A DNA stretch of 64,000 bases from Dermatophagoides farinae. Its lineage: Eukaryota; Arthropoda; Arachnida; Sarcoptiformes; Pyroglyphidae. The DNA is taken from the NCBI RefSeq assembly GCF_024713945.1, contig NW_027461519.1, positions 62,001-126,000 of the forward strand. The letters are read 5' to 3'. Shown piece by piece: positions 38,959 through 49,772 of the stretch (positions are counted from its first letter, which is position 1; each line of letters begins with the position of its first letter). Made by a program: the position numbers and the translations under genes. Under the pieces are notes generated by a model. That model saw only the letters and a program-made list of their open reading frames with translations. It made no database searches and had not been told where the DNA came from.

Positions 38959-41034
38959 TTATATTATATATTTATCAGTGTTTCTGCAAATCCATTTACA
39001 TCCTTCTGGACAATGATGTTTTTTGTCATCGTTGTCGTCCTTTTTACTTTCACACTTATTCATTTGGTCAATTGTGTAGCTCTTCAATGGATCGTGTAAA
39101 TCTGTTGGTGCTGGCAAGCCTTCTAATCGCTTACAGGCTTCAGGAGCAGAATGTTTGATTTCTTTGGTTGATTTAGTAATTGTGACACCAGATCCAGTTT
39201 GAGCACAGTTTGGACATTGAACATCATTGAATAAACCTTCACTAGTGCAAAGTGGTTGCATTTGAGTAAACTTTCTAGTTTCTCCTGGGTTCTTCGTGAA
39301 TAGACGTTGCTCAGCATTGATTGGACATGAGCAAAGTGGTTCACCCCAGTCGTCTTTGTTAAGTTCTGCACAAGCTGAATCATTTAAGTCAGCAATCACT
39401 GGATATTGCTTGTTCTTAATATTGAAAGAAGTGTCGTATTTTGCCTCACCAACAACCTTGGTTAAATCATAAAACCATCCTTGGAAAATGGAAGACCAGA
39501 GTGGTCGTCCAATATCAGTTCCTGCTGCAGTGTTTTGGATCATGCTGCCCATATCACCACCAGCCCAGATAATTACACCTCCCATTCCTGAGGCCTTTGC
39601 GTATCTTGTCTTGTAGAACCAAGACTCAGGGTCTTCATAAGAAATGAATACCTCAGTATCAGATCCAGTAGTAGTACTCTGTCCACAGTAAAGAATTGGA
39701 GCTTCATGGTTTGGAGACCAGTGTCTTTCACAAGAATTATTAGTAAACCAGTTTTGAACGAGTTCAAACCATGGGAAACTACCAGTCTTGACGGCTCCAA
39801 TCTCTCCATCAGTAGCGATGTCAAATTTATCTAATTCAGTAACGGGTAACCAACCTTCATCTAGCTTTTGAGTACCTGGAATAGTTTCAGTAGAGGTTTG
39901 ATATAGTCCAGGAATCTTTCCCTCTCCTTTCGGTACCTTTCTCCAGCTTCTAGCGTACGTAGCCAAACCCATGTTAAGCTTTGAAGGATCAGAACAACGT
40001 GAGAGAATGTTCTTTGCAGCGCTGTGTATGTTCATCTTTTGTTCTTCTGGCTGATCTGGGTTAGGGTATAATAAGGCGTGACTACCAGTTTTACCTACCC
40101 ATGCTCCGAAAAAATCGTAAGCCATGAGGTTTGCAAAATCGACTTCGTCACCTTCACAAATTTGTTCGACTGGTGTTGGTTTTGGGTATTTGGAAGTACC
40201 TCCTGCTAACAAATCGTAATTCATACCAACAGCGAGAGAAACGTATAAATGCTTCTTTCCCATGTTAGGAGCTAATGCTTTTAATTCTTTGCGTAAAGCT
40301 TTTAAAAATGCAAAGTATTTATCCCAGTCGTCAGGTCCACTAACGTTACCGGTGTTTATACCCATCTTCTTACAAGTATATTCGCCTTGGCATCCACATT
40401 TCTCTGCACATCCAGGATACTCCCAATCAAAATCGATACCATCTAAGTTAAAGTGTTTTATAGCCGTAAGTATGCCATTTAGAGATTTTTTAGCCAGCTC
40501 TTCACTCGATGTTAAACATTTTTGGAATCCGTGTGAAAGAGACCAGCCGCCTAATGCAGGAATAAAGTAAATTTGTTGTTCTGTTGGGTATCTTTCTCTA
40601 ATTAAATGATACATACCAAACCAACCTCTAGTTCCTTTATAAACTGGAAGACCCCTATTGTTGTTATCAGGATTTTCAGAATCTGTAGCAGACGCCGAAC
40701 CCCAAGCGAAATCACCGTTTGTATCAGTTGAATGAAGTTTGCATGTATCTGGATTTAAATAAAGGAAAGCGTGATTAATGAATAGCTTCGAATATGGCAT
40801 ATTTCGTACCATTAAAGTATCATCTAAATCCCATGTATGAAATTTCTTCGCGTATAAAGCCCACTAAAACAATATTTATGTTCCATATAATAATAATTTC
40901 GAGAAGATAATTTTCTGAAACATAAATTTACTTACTTGATCAATATATTGGACAATCCTGGGTCCATTAGGATCTACCGCTTTGACTTTTGTTGTAAGAG
41001 AAAGAACTGAATAAATTAGTGGTCGTAATTTCAT
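38959..41034 (-). CDS. Secreted GH18 chitinase with Cys-rich C-terminus
   Basis: Two exons, 40936-41034 and 38959-40863, around a 72-nt GTAAGT...TTTTAG intron, 667 aa. Exon 1 gives a signal peptide (MKLRPLIYSVLSLTTKVKA) and the first barrel strand (RIVQYIDQ). The catalytic GH18 motif DGIDFDWEYPG (DxxDxDxE, Glu as acid) is intact, with YFIPALGGWSLS and the later VDFANLMAYDFFGAW and ASGMGGVIIWAGGDM barrel strands. An insert with several Cys follows the active site. The last 150 residues carry about 15 Cys and end HHCPEGCKWICRN, possibly a chitin-binding region. It hydrolyses beta-1,4 GlcNAc polymers, and in apicomplexans is associated with host barriers or cyst material. Base composition is more GC-rich than its neighbours. 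Confidence 0.93.
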
Positions 41035-41335
41035 TCTGTATAAACTAATTTCGTTTTTAACTTAACCTAGCAAAAGTTAAATGTCCCATCCCAAGCGTTT
41101 GAGTCATGTTTGTAATACCCAATATTTTTAATCGTTCAAAATTTTTGGTTAGTTGAGACTTCACGATAAAATACAAGGATTATATTAGTATATGTTCGCA
41201 GTGATTTTAAAAAATTTGAATGAATGACTATATATTGTAGTTTCTTGAATTTATGTTTAAGTATGCAATGAAACAAGGTCAATAAGGTTTAAAAAGATTA
41301 CTATCACTGCTCATATATAGTTATATTGTACATAT
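41035..41335. other. Intergenic, chitinase promoter side
   Basis: 301 nt upstream of chitinase exon 1 and downstream of the alveolin stop. AT-rich; no recognised gene or motif. Confidence 0.4.
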
Positions 41336-42094
41336 TTAAATAGGAACACCGACTGGTTCGCTAGCCTTGTATGCGATGACAGATCCATCAGCGTTTCTGT
41401 GTACGGGTAAGTGGTCAATATTACCGTACTCACATAAATGCGGGTTCAGCTTCAAAACAATGCTGTTCCATTGCGCCTTACTCAATTCACTAACTGGTTT
41501 ATAACTAACTTTTTTGGAAATAACTTCAAATGAATTGTTTACAACTTTTGGAATGTATACATCGTAAAGTTTTACTTTAGGAGTATATACTGTTTTCCCC
41601 TTTTGTTCATGTAACTTGTTCTTAATGACAGGGATACAAGTCTGAGCGACACAGTATTGTTTAGAAGTGTCGTGGTAATCGGGAACTGGAACACGTTCTT
41701 CAATATCGTACGGAACATCAATTTCAATAATTTCGTCGGTTTGAATGCAGTTGGGCTTTATTATCTGCTTTTTAATTGGTTTTTCAATTATTTGAACTAC
41801 TTCAACAGGACGTCGAACTACAACCTTTACAGGAACTTCTTTAATACGCTCAACAGTGAATGGAACATATGATTTTTGCTCGTTAACCAAAGTAAGTGTT
41901 TTGGCTTTTAAAACCTGGGACTTTGGTACTTCCGAGCTTACGATTTCAGGTTCTGGAAGAATATTTTTAGGATTGTCTGTGTTGACTATGTAAGTTAGAC
42001 GATTAGCATCTTCTGAACTTATGTCGAGTAATGATAAATAACAACCGTTGTTATTTTGGTTTTCTTTGTCAGTTGTTTTGTTTGCTGTAGTCAT
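41336..42094 (-). CDS. Alveolin (inner membrane complex protein, IMC1 family)
   Basis: 252 aa, ATG start. The alveolin core at about residues 75-145 has the repeated Val/Pro/Glu/Lys pattern: VPFTVERIKEVPVKVVVRRP, VEVVQIIEKPIKKQIIKP, IIEIDVPYDIEERVPVPDY. Alveolins form the filamentous network beneath the alveolar sacs and define Alveolata. A second, non-repetitive block (KTVYTPKVKLYDVYIPKVV, HLPVHRNADGSVI) follows. A Cys near each end of the core may allow palmitoylation, which is inference. Confidence 0.9.
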   Translation of the reverse strand: MTTANKTTDKENQNNNGCYLSLLDISSEDANRLTYIVNTDNPKNILPEPEIVSSEVPKSQVLKAKTLTLVNEQKSYVPFTVERIKEVPVKVVVRRPVEVVQIIEKPIKKQIIKPNCIQTDEIIEIDVPYDIEERVPVPDYHDTSKQYCVAQTCIPVIKNKLHEQKGKTVYTPKVKLYDVYIPKVVNNSFEVISKKVSYKPVSELSKAQWNSIVLKLNPHLCEYGNIDHLPVHRNADGSVIAYKASEPVGVPI

Positions 42095-42306
42095 ATTAAA
42101 ACTATTCTAATAATTTCAAAATAACTAGTGAGAGAAAAAATGTTATGTGTAAAAAATAATAAAATTTATCAAGAAAAATAAATTATCAAAATTTTCAACG
42201 TTTATCAGAAGTTATGCAAATTAGATCGATTTGTGTGTAATGTTTTGGATATTCTGATAAGATACAATTATAAATTACATTATTATAAGTTTCTGATCAG
42301 AATAGA

Positions 42307-43041
42307 TTATATCAATTTCAGTATTTTTTCGTCAAGGTTGGAGACATACCCTAATTTTGGTTTGTTAATTATACCGTTTACTTTTTTGTAGTCATTAAAC
42401 TGAATAGGTAACATTTTATCTGCTAAATAATCAATTAATTCAGCATTTGAGTAAAGTTTATTTATCAAATCATCTAATGAAAATACAGCAAACTCTTCGA
42501 AAACTTGTTCAATAATGTTATTGTTGTTAACAGGGACGATTTCGTTATCCATCATTACAGAAAAACTTTTAACTAATATAGATTTTATTGTTTCAGGAGA
42601 TAAAGCGCCGTAGAAAACAAAACTACCTAAACTTCTAATCATTTTTTCATTTGCTGGAATGTTTCGAACAAATACACCGGTATTGGCTTTTTTTAACTTA
42701 AAATTATCTAAATAGTTCTTAACTATGGAAGAAGGCGGTGCAGAGTAATCAGACCTCACAACTAGTAAGACTGGATAAAAAGTTGGTTCTTTTTTAGGCT
42801 TTGCCGTTTGTAATTTTTTATTATGAAAAGCTCGTTTTTTTATAAAACATGACACTGAACGATTTTTTAATATTTTATCTAGCGTTGGTAAATTATTAAG
42901 TTGATATGTTTTTTGTTTTTGCTTGCGTAACAGTTTAGCATGCTTTACTTTTTTCTCTATCTGTTCTAAATCATGTTCTTGTTTTTTAAGAAAAACTACA
43001 GCATCATTTACATTTGATATCTCATTAGTAGATTCGGACAT
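42307..43041 (-). CDS. uL30-family protein, Rlp7/RPL7L1-like
   Basis: 244 aa, ATG start. A basic helical N-terminus (EKKVKHAKLLRKQKQKTYQL) precedes the uL30 fold: LLVVRSDYS, NTGVFVRNIPANEKMIRSLG, FVFYGALSPETIKSILVKS and FSLDDLINKLYSN. The order and spacing are those of ribosomal L7, but sequence is much more divergent than expected for a core ribosomal protein. I therefore favour the assembly factor Rlp7/RPL7L1, which works in pre-60S ITS2 processing. Divergent from Sda1, another pre-60S factor, across 161 nt. Confidence 0.75.
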   Translation of the reverse strand: MSESTNEISNVNDAVVFLKKQEHDLEQIEKKVKHAKLLRKQKQKTYQLNNLPTLDKILKNRSVSCFIKKRAFHNKKLQTAKPKKEPTFYPVLLVVRSDYSAPPSSIVKNYLDNFKLKKANTGVFVRNIPANEKMIRSLGSFVFYGALSPETIKSILVKSFSVMMDNEIVPVNNNNIIEQVFEEFAVFSLDDLINKLYSNAELIDYLADKMLPIQFNDYKKVNGIINKPKLGYVSNLDEKILKLI

Positions 43042-43202
43042 AAAATTTATATAATAATTTGCTATTACTAAAAAGTTTTTGCTGCTTAAATTATTTAGAA
43101 AGGCAAAAAAAATAAATTAAGTTTGGTTAAGTTAATATTTTTAAAGATAATTATTGCATTTTGACGATGCAAGTTTACTCTAAATAACGATTTTTATTTA
43201 TT

Positions 43203-45467
43203 ATGGAACAAATTTGCACTAATAGTTTTACTGTTTCGCTTCTTCAACTTCAGGATGGCATTAAAAAAACTCCAACAGCTTATACGGAAGAATTTCTCTT
43301 ACAGTGGGAAACTTTTAAATCCTGTATTCAACTTTTTGAAAATTCTCCAAATTCACCAAACCGCGATATTGCAGGTCTATTACAGTTTTTAGCTCACACA
43401 AGTGCCTTTTATTCTTTTCAGGATAAATTTGTAACAATTATAGATGAATTATTAACAAAATATTTCGATATCGGTAAACCAACAATTATTAAAAACCTCT
43501 TATCAGCTATTTTTACTTTATACAGAAACAAGTCTTTGAAACAATCAGAACTGATTAATATTATAATCAACATGCTTGCACAAAATTCTGATAAATACAG
43601 CCGGATTATTATCAGTTTTTTGAACAAAACTTTGTCACAAACTAATGATACTATTATTCTAAAAAGTGCCAAAAACCAGCTTGAAAAATTATTAAAAGAT
43701 TCTAATCCAAATATTAGACTAAGAGCGCAGGAATTATTTATTATACTGTTTGTTAAAAATAAACTAAATAGTAGACCAATTGCTAACTTAATAATTGAAG
43801 GTGTTTTTGATAGTGATCCTAAAATAGCGGAAATTGCTGCGAGATTTACTCTTGGTAGTTTAAAAAAACTAAATTTCTTGTTTGACGAGTTCAATGACAA
43901 AGGAAATACTTCTGAAGATTTAAGTGATTTGTGCAACTCCATCGATCAGAAACAACATGATAACATTAAACGCAAAAGCAGATCCATGAAAAAGCTAGAA
44001 CGAAAAAAGAACCAAGTCGAATTAAAACTAAACGAGAAACATAAATTAATGACTCAGACTGAATCAGTGCAGTATTTTATACTAGATCAGATTTATGATC
44101 CTTACAGTTTCACTGAACGTTTGGTTACCTTATGTCAAAAAAAACATGTATCATACAAAAATCGGCTTTTCTTTCTTACAATTGCAGCGCGTTTGATACA
44201 TCGTCACAAGTTAGTTTTTCCTTCTTTTTTTTTACGATTACATAAATACATTGGTAAATCTACCAAAGATATTACTAAGTTGTTGAGTATAATTGCTGAA
44301 GCGGTTCATGACGAATTTCCAACAGATGAACTAGAAGAAACAATCAGAAAAATAGCTTACACGTTTGTTGACACTTCACAGCCTGATGAAGCTATTGCTA
44401 TTGGATTGAACACGATAAGTTGCATGCTGTGCAGAAACATAAATATTATCAAACCAGAACTTCTTGATGATTTAATTGGTTTCAGCAAACTTTCTCACGA
44501 TAAAGCAGTTAAGATCGCAGCTAATAAGCTTAGAAATTTGTGTAGAGAGAAAGCACCCCACTTATTATCAAAGAAAAATTTGAATAAAGCAGCTGCGCTG
44601 TCAAAAAATTTTATCGAAGAAGAAGAAGATCAACATCTCATAGAAGGTTTGAAAATTATCATTCAACTAAACACTTTCTATTTTGCAAAAATTGGCAAAG
44701 AATATACTTTAACTCCAGATGATATAATTAAAAAACATGTTCTAACTGAAAACGAACATAAAGCATTAAATTTAATTCGTAAAAAACATATTATTGCCAA
44801 GCAAAGCGGAATGTCGATACGACAATGGCTAAATCAAAATATTCACGAATGGATTGAAATTTCAAAATTAGTTTTAGGGCACAAAAAAACTGACGCAATA
44901 AATGATTGTATTAATAAATTAGCTGAATCAGATGAAGCTATAGATCCAGCAGAATCTATCAGTAACGATAGTGAAATCGAGAATGAAGATGAAAGTGAAA
45001 TTGACGAAAGCGATGATGAAAACGAGCTCCTATTAAGCAATGTAAGTTATAATGAAGACGAAGAAGCCGATTGTATTACTGATTCTGAAGATTTAGAAGC
45101 CGACACATTAGACGAAAATTCCGAGTCAAATACAGATGAGACTACTTCCGATGAAAGCGACAATGAATCTGTTTTCATCACTCACGAACATCTCGCTCCT
45201 GCTAGAAAATCTCAACGTTCTAATAATAAACAATTAAAACAACAAGAGCGACAAGTGAGAAAACTTTCTAAGCATGGAGGAAAAGATTCAAATCGTGCTG
45301 GTATTACAAATAGGTCTATGGCTAGAAATAAACCTCTGGCTATGCTTAAGCAAAAACGAGAAATAAGAGAAAAGAATTTGGTTAGTGCGCAAGAAAAAAT
45401 GCAAAAACTTCGTAACCATGCTACGTTATTGAAAAAACAGAAACACCAAAAGTATCGTCGAATATAA
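43203..45467 (+). CDS. Sda1 (SDAD1), 60S ribosome biogenesis factor
   Basis: 754 aa, ATG start. The N-terminus (SLLQLQDGIKKTPTAYTEEFLLQW, LLQFLAHTSAFY) and the middle block (YDPYSFTERLVTLC, NRLFFLTIAARLIHRHKL) match the Sda1 family: helical repeats, then an acidic stretch (ENEDESEIDESDDENELL) and a basic C-terminal segment (KKQKHQKYRR). Sda1 is needed for export and maturation of pre-60S particles. Full length and collinear with the family. Confidence 0.92.
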   Translation: MEQICTNSFTVSLLQLQDGIKKTPTAYTEEFLLQWETFKSCIQLFENSPNSPNRDIAGLLQFLAHTSAFYSFQDKFVTIIDELLTKYFDIGKPTIIKNLLSAIFTLYRNKSLKQSELINIIINMLAQNSDKYSRIIISFLNKTLSQTNDTIILKSAKNQLEKLLKDSNPNIRLRAQELFIILFVKNKLNSRPIANLIIEGVFDSDPKIAEIAARFTLGSLKKLNFLFDEFNDKGNTSEDLSDLCNSIDQKQHDNIKRKSRSMKKLERKKNQVELKLNEKHKLMTQTESVQYFILDQIYDPYSFTERLVTLCQKKHVSYKNRLFFLTIAARLIHRHKLVFPSFFLRLHKYIGKSTKDITKLLSIIAEAVHDEFPTDELEETIRKIAYTFVDTSQPDEAIAIGLNTISCMLCRNINIIKPELLDDLIGFSKLSHDKAVKIAANKLRNLCREKAPHLLSKKNLNKAAALSKNFIEEEEDQHLIEGLKIIIQLNTFYFAKIGKEYTLTPDDIIKKHVLTENEHKALNLIRKKHIIAKQSGMSIRQWLNQNIHEWIEISKLVLGHKKTDAINDCINKLAESDEAIDPAESISNDSEIENEDESEIDESDDENELLLSNVSYNEDEEADCITDSEDLEADTLDENSESNTDETTSDESDNESVFITHEHLAPARKSQRSNNKQLKQQERQVRKLSKHGGKDSNRAGITNRSMARNKPLAMLKQKREIREKNLVSAQEKMQKLRNHATLLKKQKHQKYRRI

Positions 45468-45564
45468 ATTTTATTTTTTATCTTGTTGAATAAATAAATG
45501 ATTACTTATCAAAAATAATAGCCCTTAAATATAAAACAATATGAAATAACATCCCAGCGATTTA

Positions 45565-47202
45565 ATGATAAGCATATCTTGCTTGGAGAATTATAATAAA
45601 AAGTTATTATATGACAGCACTTTATTGATTAAACTTTTATCGTTTTACACGCCACTTGTAAAATTTCTGAAATCTCAAAAATTTAAAATACAAGAGAAAA
45701 CTCATCTAGATCAGAGAGTGTCGAACACCAGCAATTTTTCGGTTAATTCTGGTTGTATTTTTGATTTTTTTGAAGTTTCTGCGAACAATTTCACTCTTCA
45801 AGTTATTTCGAGACACATTAATCTTAACCTATTGTTACTACAAGTTGTAAAACGCGATTTAAATTCAAAAGTAGAGATCATTTATTATTTTAACCACATA
45901 ACTAATTTTTCTCCCATATATAATGAGAAAATGTTGTTAAATGAATACAAATTAGCCTACATAGAAGATTCTAAATTAATTGACTCTGACGAAAACTTTT
46001 TCTACCAAATTTTGTCGAAAAAAATTATTTTAGTTTCAAATTGCGACTGGATCTGGTGCGTAAACAAAATTTTAGCCAATACAAAAAACAGAGTAGTTGG
46101 AGTTACAAACGGTCTAAATTTATGTGGCCATTACGATTCAACTGATGATGAATATTCTTATGTATGGAAACAATATTGTACAATATTATCAAAAAACCAA
46201 GGAGTATTATTAATAGTGCCGCCGTTTTCCAATGAACTAAATAAACTCGTCGCTATAACTGATAAAAAAAACTTTGATTTCAACATTGGAGCTTTTGTTT
46301 CGTGGACTTATAAATCTAGAGGTGATGAGTTTTTGAATAATTCTGACAAAAATACATATCTAAACGAAAAAGATATTGGCATTTTCAACAAGTGGGTATT
46401 AAATCTTAATGATTTACAGTTAATTAAGCTCGGCCTTCCGTCTGACAACAGCTATTTATTTTTATTAAAAAAACATTTTGATATTCTTGCTAATCTTGAC
46501 CAAGATTTAAAAATAGTTTTAATTTGCAGCAACGACGTTTCTGATGCGTGGAATCAATCGCAGGTTTACGAAAAATTTAATCAAAAATTTACCAAAAAAA
46601 CTGTCAAAATTGAAAGCAATATTTTGGAATTGTTATTCAACAATAAAAGCAAGGATTTAAAGTCAGTAAGGCCTGCAAATAATGTTAAGTTCTCTCCATT
46701 ATTTTTATCATTAAACCATTTTCCAAATGAAATTATGCTAAATTCTACACGTAAAATATTAGATAGCTTAAATTCTGCAAATACAACTGGAAATGGCATC
46801 AAAGTGGTAGTGACACACAACTGTTGTCAAGAATTATTGAGTATAGTTAGTCAAAAACTTATTATTAATTACAAACGAGATGTTTTTTGGTATTTAGCCT
46901 GTTACTACTTTAGTCCAGTCGTGGGAGAATCTGAAAAGTACACGGATGAAATATTTGAAACTGCTAAATCAACTCAATCTAGTACCATTATTATCGATGA
47001 TTTCGATAAATTTTTTTGCACTGAAGACCCATCAACTTCAAGTCATATTCTCAGAAGCCAAAACCACTTTTTAAATAAGTTAACAGATGAAAATACAAGT
47101 CAACATACGAATAATATTGTTGTTCTAATTAATATTACATGTATAGAGCATGAACAACATAAGCGTTTGTTAGCTCTGCCTAATTTAATTATATTTTCAT
47201 AA
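45565..47202 (+). CDS. Degenerate AAA-like protein, function unknown
   Basis: 545 aa, ATG start. The C-terminal part has an AAA-like Walker B context, VVGESEKYTDEIFETAKS then STIIIDDFDKFF, and a sensor-1-like NNIVVLINIT. No Walker A motif is present: the expected position reads VVVTHNCCQELL. DD replaces the usual DE. The first 350 residues resemble nothing I know. A lineage-specific inactive AAA module (NSF- or Pex1/6-like) is possible. The 3' end overlaps MCM4's 3' end by 14 bp on the other strand. Confidence 0.6.
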   Translation: MISISCLENYNKKLLYDSTLLIKLLSFYTPLVKFLKSQKFKIQEKTHLDQRVSNTSNFSVNSGCIFDFFEVSANNFTLQVISRHINLNLLLLQVVKRDLNSKVEIIYYFNHITNFSPIYNEKMLLNEYKLAYIEDSKLIDSDENFFYQILSKKIILVSNCDWIWCVNKILANTKNRVVGVTNGLNLCGHYDSTDDEYSYVWKQYCTILSKNQGVLLIVPPFSNELNKLVAITDKKNFDFNIGAFVSWTYKSRGDEFLNNSDKNTYLNEKDIGIFNKWVLNLNDLQLIKLGLPSDNSYLFLLKKHFDILANLDQDLKIVLICSNDVSDAWNQSQVYEKFNQKFTKKTVKIESNILELLFNNKSKDLKSVRPANNVKFSPLFLSLNHFPNEIMLNSTRKILDSLNSANTTGNGIKVVVTHNCCQELLSIVSQKLIINYKRDVFWYLACYYFSPVVGESEKYTDEIFETAKSTQSSTIIIDDFDKFFCTEDPSTSSHILRSQNHFLNKLTDENTSQHTNNIVVLINITCIEHEQHKRLLALPNLIIFS

Positions 47203-49645
47203 GACTTATGTAATTAATTGCTCCTACACGTCCAATTAAACCTGTATTTATAGCAAAATTAATTAACGTCTGAAATTCCTTTGGAGAAAGAAGTTTGTGT
47301 CTTTGTTCTTTGAGTTCTTGGTTCATTTTTTCTTCAATATCCACCAATGGCAAACCCTCAGGTAAATCATTTAAAATTTTCAATAGTACCCTTTCTAGTA
47401 TGCTTTGCCTAGTTCTAGCAGCTTCACCAACACCAATATTAAGTTGGTCGAAATCGATTTTTCCTGTTACAGGATCAGTTAAGGTAGCATAGGTCGCAAC
47501 AGTTAACAACCTGGCCGCTTCATCTATATGTTCCTTTTTAACAACGCTAGATAATTCCATTTTTGCTAAAGCCGTAGCTATTCTAATTAAGCTATCAAGC
47601 TGTCTAGGGGTACCCATTAATGTTTTCGCAGATCCATAACCTCTCAGTTTTAAATAAGTTTCTATTAGAACATTCTCAATTTCGGGTTCAATAATTGGAT
47701 TGCAGATTGCTTTAGCATATCTAATGTAATTTTTCAAAAACTTTATGTTTACGTGCTTGCGGGTTTCAGAAAACTTATCATTGTACTCGTTTTTTTTAGT
47801 GTAAAGTTCGCATATGTGATTTGCTATTTTACGATCTTGTTCTGGGTTACTTATATCCAACATTAAATATATTAAATCGAATCTAGATAACAATGTCGAA
47901 ACCATATTTATATTTTCGACAACAGATTTTCGAGCATCATATTTACTTTTGATTGGATTTGCCGATGCTAATATAGCTACACGAGTGTTCAAAGAACAAA
48001 CAATACCTGCTTTGGTAATACTAACTGTTTGTTGTTCCATAACTTCATGGAGGATTGTACGTGTGTTTTCAGACATTTTATCAAATTCATCGATACAACA
48101 AATACCTTTGTCACTCAAAACAACAGCTCCCGCCTCTAAAACATATTCATTTGACTCAGGATCTTTTGTTACAGACGCTGTTAATCCAGCTGATGAAGTT
48201 CCACGTCCGACACAGTACACTCCCCGTGGTGCAATTTGATGAACGTATTTCAATAACTGACTTTTTGCTGTTGAGGGATCGCCACACAATAATACATGAA
48301 TATCTCCGCGAGTTCGAACACAACTTTTTCCTTCGCTCAAATAAGAGGTATTTCCTCCGAACAATAAACATAATAATCCTTTTTTAATATCTTGATATTC
48401 CCAGATTTCTGGCGCAAATGCAGCAACTAAATTCTCATATACATTTTCGTGCTTTGCAAATTCGTTTGCTCTAACGACAAAACTTGGTTGAAAATCTTGT
48501 TCATCCGTTTTAAATATGTAATTTGTATATTTCGAAGTACTTAGCTCATCTGCTAATACTTCTTCAAATTCTTCAAGCGATGCATCATCTTCATATGATG
48601 TGTTTGACTGAATAACAACATCTAACACATCGATACCACAACGAAATATTGATCGGATTGTTCGCTGTTTAATACTTTTTCTTACTGGTAACGCTCGATA
48701 TATACCTGTAATCTGTATGTAATCTCCAGCCCTTATTGAATCGATTAAATGATCATAGACAAAAGCAAAAATAGTTTGAGGAGTTTGTCCATCCGGCAAT
48801 GAATCGGGCGTTTCTTGAATTTTTAGCATCTGCTTACTTGAAAACACACATTTGTCGTGGAAAATTGTAAAACATTTTCTGTTTTGACAAACGTCACAAA
48901 ATTGCGGCGCTTCTATGTTTCCACGTATAACCTTAGATGAAATTTCATTTTCGCAAACTTTTGGATAATAACCCCGGTTTATTTTTCCTTCACATTTGAA
49001 AACTGCTACTTGCATTTCGGGAATAATTTTACTAACTCTAATACAAATACCTTTTACGGTTACTAACGTTTCGACTTCGCTCGAATCAATGTTTCGAATA
49101 CTCTTCACATCGCTCTGACCAGTGAAAACAGACCTTATTGTATTGAACGTTAAAAATGTATTGCTTATCCCCCAATAAGTTAATAACTCTTTTAAGTAAT
49201 TAGTTAACACTTCATCAAAAATGTTAATAGTTTCAGGTGTAAAGTAAATTGCAAATTCGCTTAAGTCTCCATTTAAGAATGAAGCTAAATCTTCCATCTG
49301 AAACTTTAAAACTGCGTTACCATACGTTTTGTTTAGTGCTATAACTGATGAATCAATAAAATCTGAGTTGCGGCATAAAACTTCTAGATGTCTTTGGTAA
49401 AACGAGCCTGATCTAGAACAATCAAGAATAGATTCCGAATAACGTAGTTTCGAAAGCCGATTTTCGTCCGTAACTTCGAAAGTATTTAAAAATTGCGTTA
49501 CTTGAGCAGTTATTACTTCTTTAAAATGGATAATGCTATCTATTCCTTCAATATTATCTCGCAAACCTACAGCTCCATTTAAAACGTCAAAATTACTACT
49601 AGCAGCCGTTCCGCCTCGCGAAATTGAAGGTATACTATTTAACAT
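47189..49645 (-). CDS. MCM4: MCM4, subunit of the replicative helicase MCM2-7
   Basis: 818 aa, ATG start. N-terminal OB region with VTVKGICIRVSKIIPEMQVAVFKC, a zinc-binding CDVCQNRKC-type motif, and IQETPDSLPDGQTPQTI, the MCM4-specific wording. AAA+ core: Walker A GDPSTAKSQLL, the presensor insert and GAVVLSDKGICCIDEFDKM (Walker B), then the arginine finger LSRFDLIYLMLD. A C-terminal winged-helix region ends the protein. As one of six hexamer subunits it unwinds DNA at replication forks. The N-terminal Ser/Thr-rich tail phosphorylated by DDK is short here (about 25 residues). Confidence 0.95.
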   Translation of the reverse strand: MLNSIPSISRGGTAASSNFDVLNGAVGLRDNIEGIDSIIHFKEVITAQVTQFLNTFEVTDENRLSKLRYSESILDCSRSGSFYQRHLEVLCRNSDFIDSSVIALNKTYGNAVLKFQMEDLASFLNGDLSEFAIYFTPETINIFDEVLTNYLKELLTYWGISNTFLTFNTIRSVFTGQSDVKSIRNIDSSEVETLVTVKGICIRVSKIIPEMQVAVFKCEGKINRGYYPKVCENEISSKVIRGNIEAPQFCDVCQNRKCFTIFHDKCVFSSKQMLKIQETPDSLPDGQTPQTIFAFVYDHLIDSIRAGDYIQITGIYRALPVRKSIKQRTIRSIFRCGIDVLDVVIQSNTSYEDDASLEEFEEVLADELSTSKYTNYIFKTDEQDFQPSFVVRANEFAKHENVYENLVAAFAPEIWEYQDIKKGLLCLLFGGNTSYLSEGKSCVRTRGDIHVLLCGDPSTAKSQLLKYVHQIAPRGVYCVGRGTSSAGLTASVTKDPESNEYVLEAGAVVLSDKGICCIDEFDKMSENTRTILHEVMEQQTVSITKAGIVCSLNTRVAILASANPIKSKYDARKSVVENINMVSTLLSRFDLIYLMLDISNPEQDRKIANHICELYTKKNEYNDKFSETRKHVNIKFLKNYIRYAKAICNPIIEPEIENVLIETYLKLRGYGSAKTLMGTPRQLDSLIRIATALAKMELSSVVKKEHIDEAARLLTVATYATLTDPVTGKIDFDQLNIGVGEAARTRQSILERVLLKILNDLPEGLPLVDIEEKMNQELKEQRHKLLSPKEFQTLINFAINTGLIGRVGAINYISLMKI

Positions 49646-49772
49646 AATTATTTGTTATTCCCTACTAGTCGGTTAATACCATAATTTAAGATAAAACTAA
49701 TAGTTTCTATTTTTTCTTTTTTTAAATAGACAACGACTACAAGTTTATTTCTCAATTCAATATTTTAAATAA

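Noticed and set aside
39123-39824. Minus-strand open frames inside the chitinase gene
   Set aside because: Alternative frames of the same strand within a conserved coding sequence. They do not indicate a frameshift, as the GH18 frame is intact.
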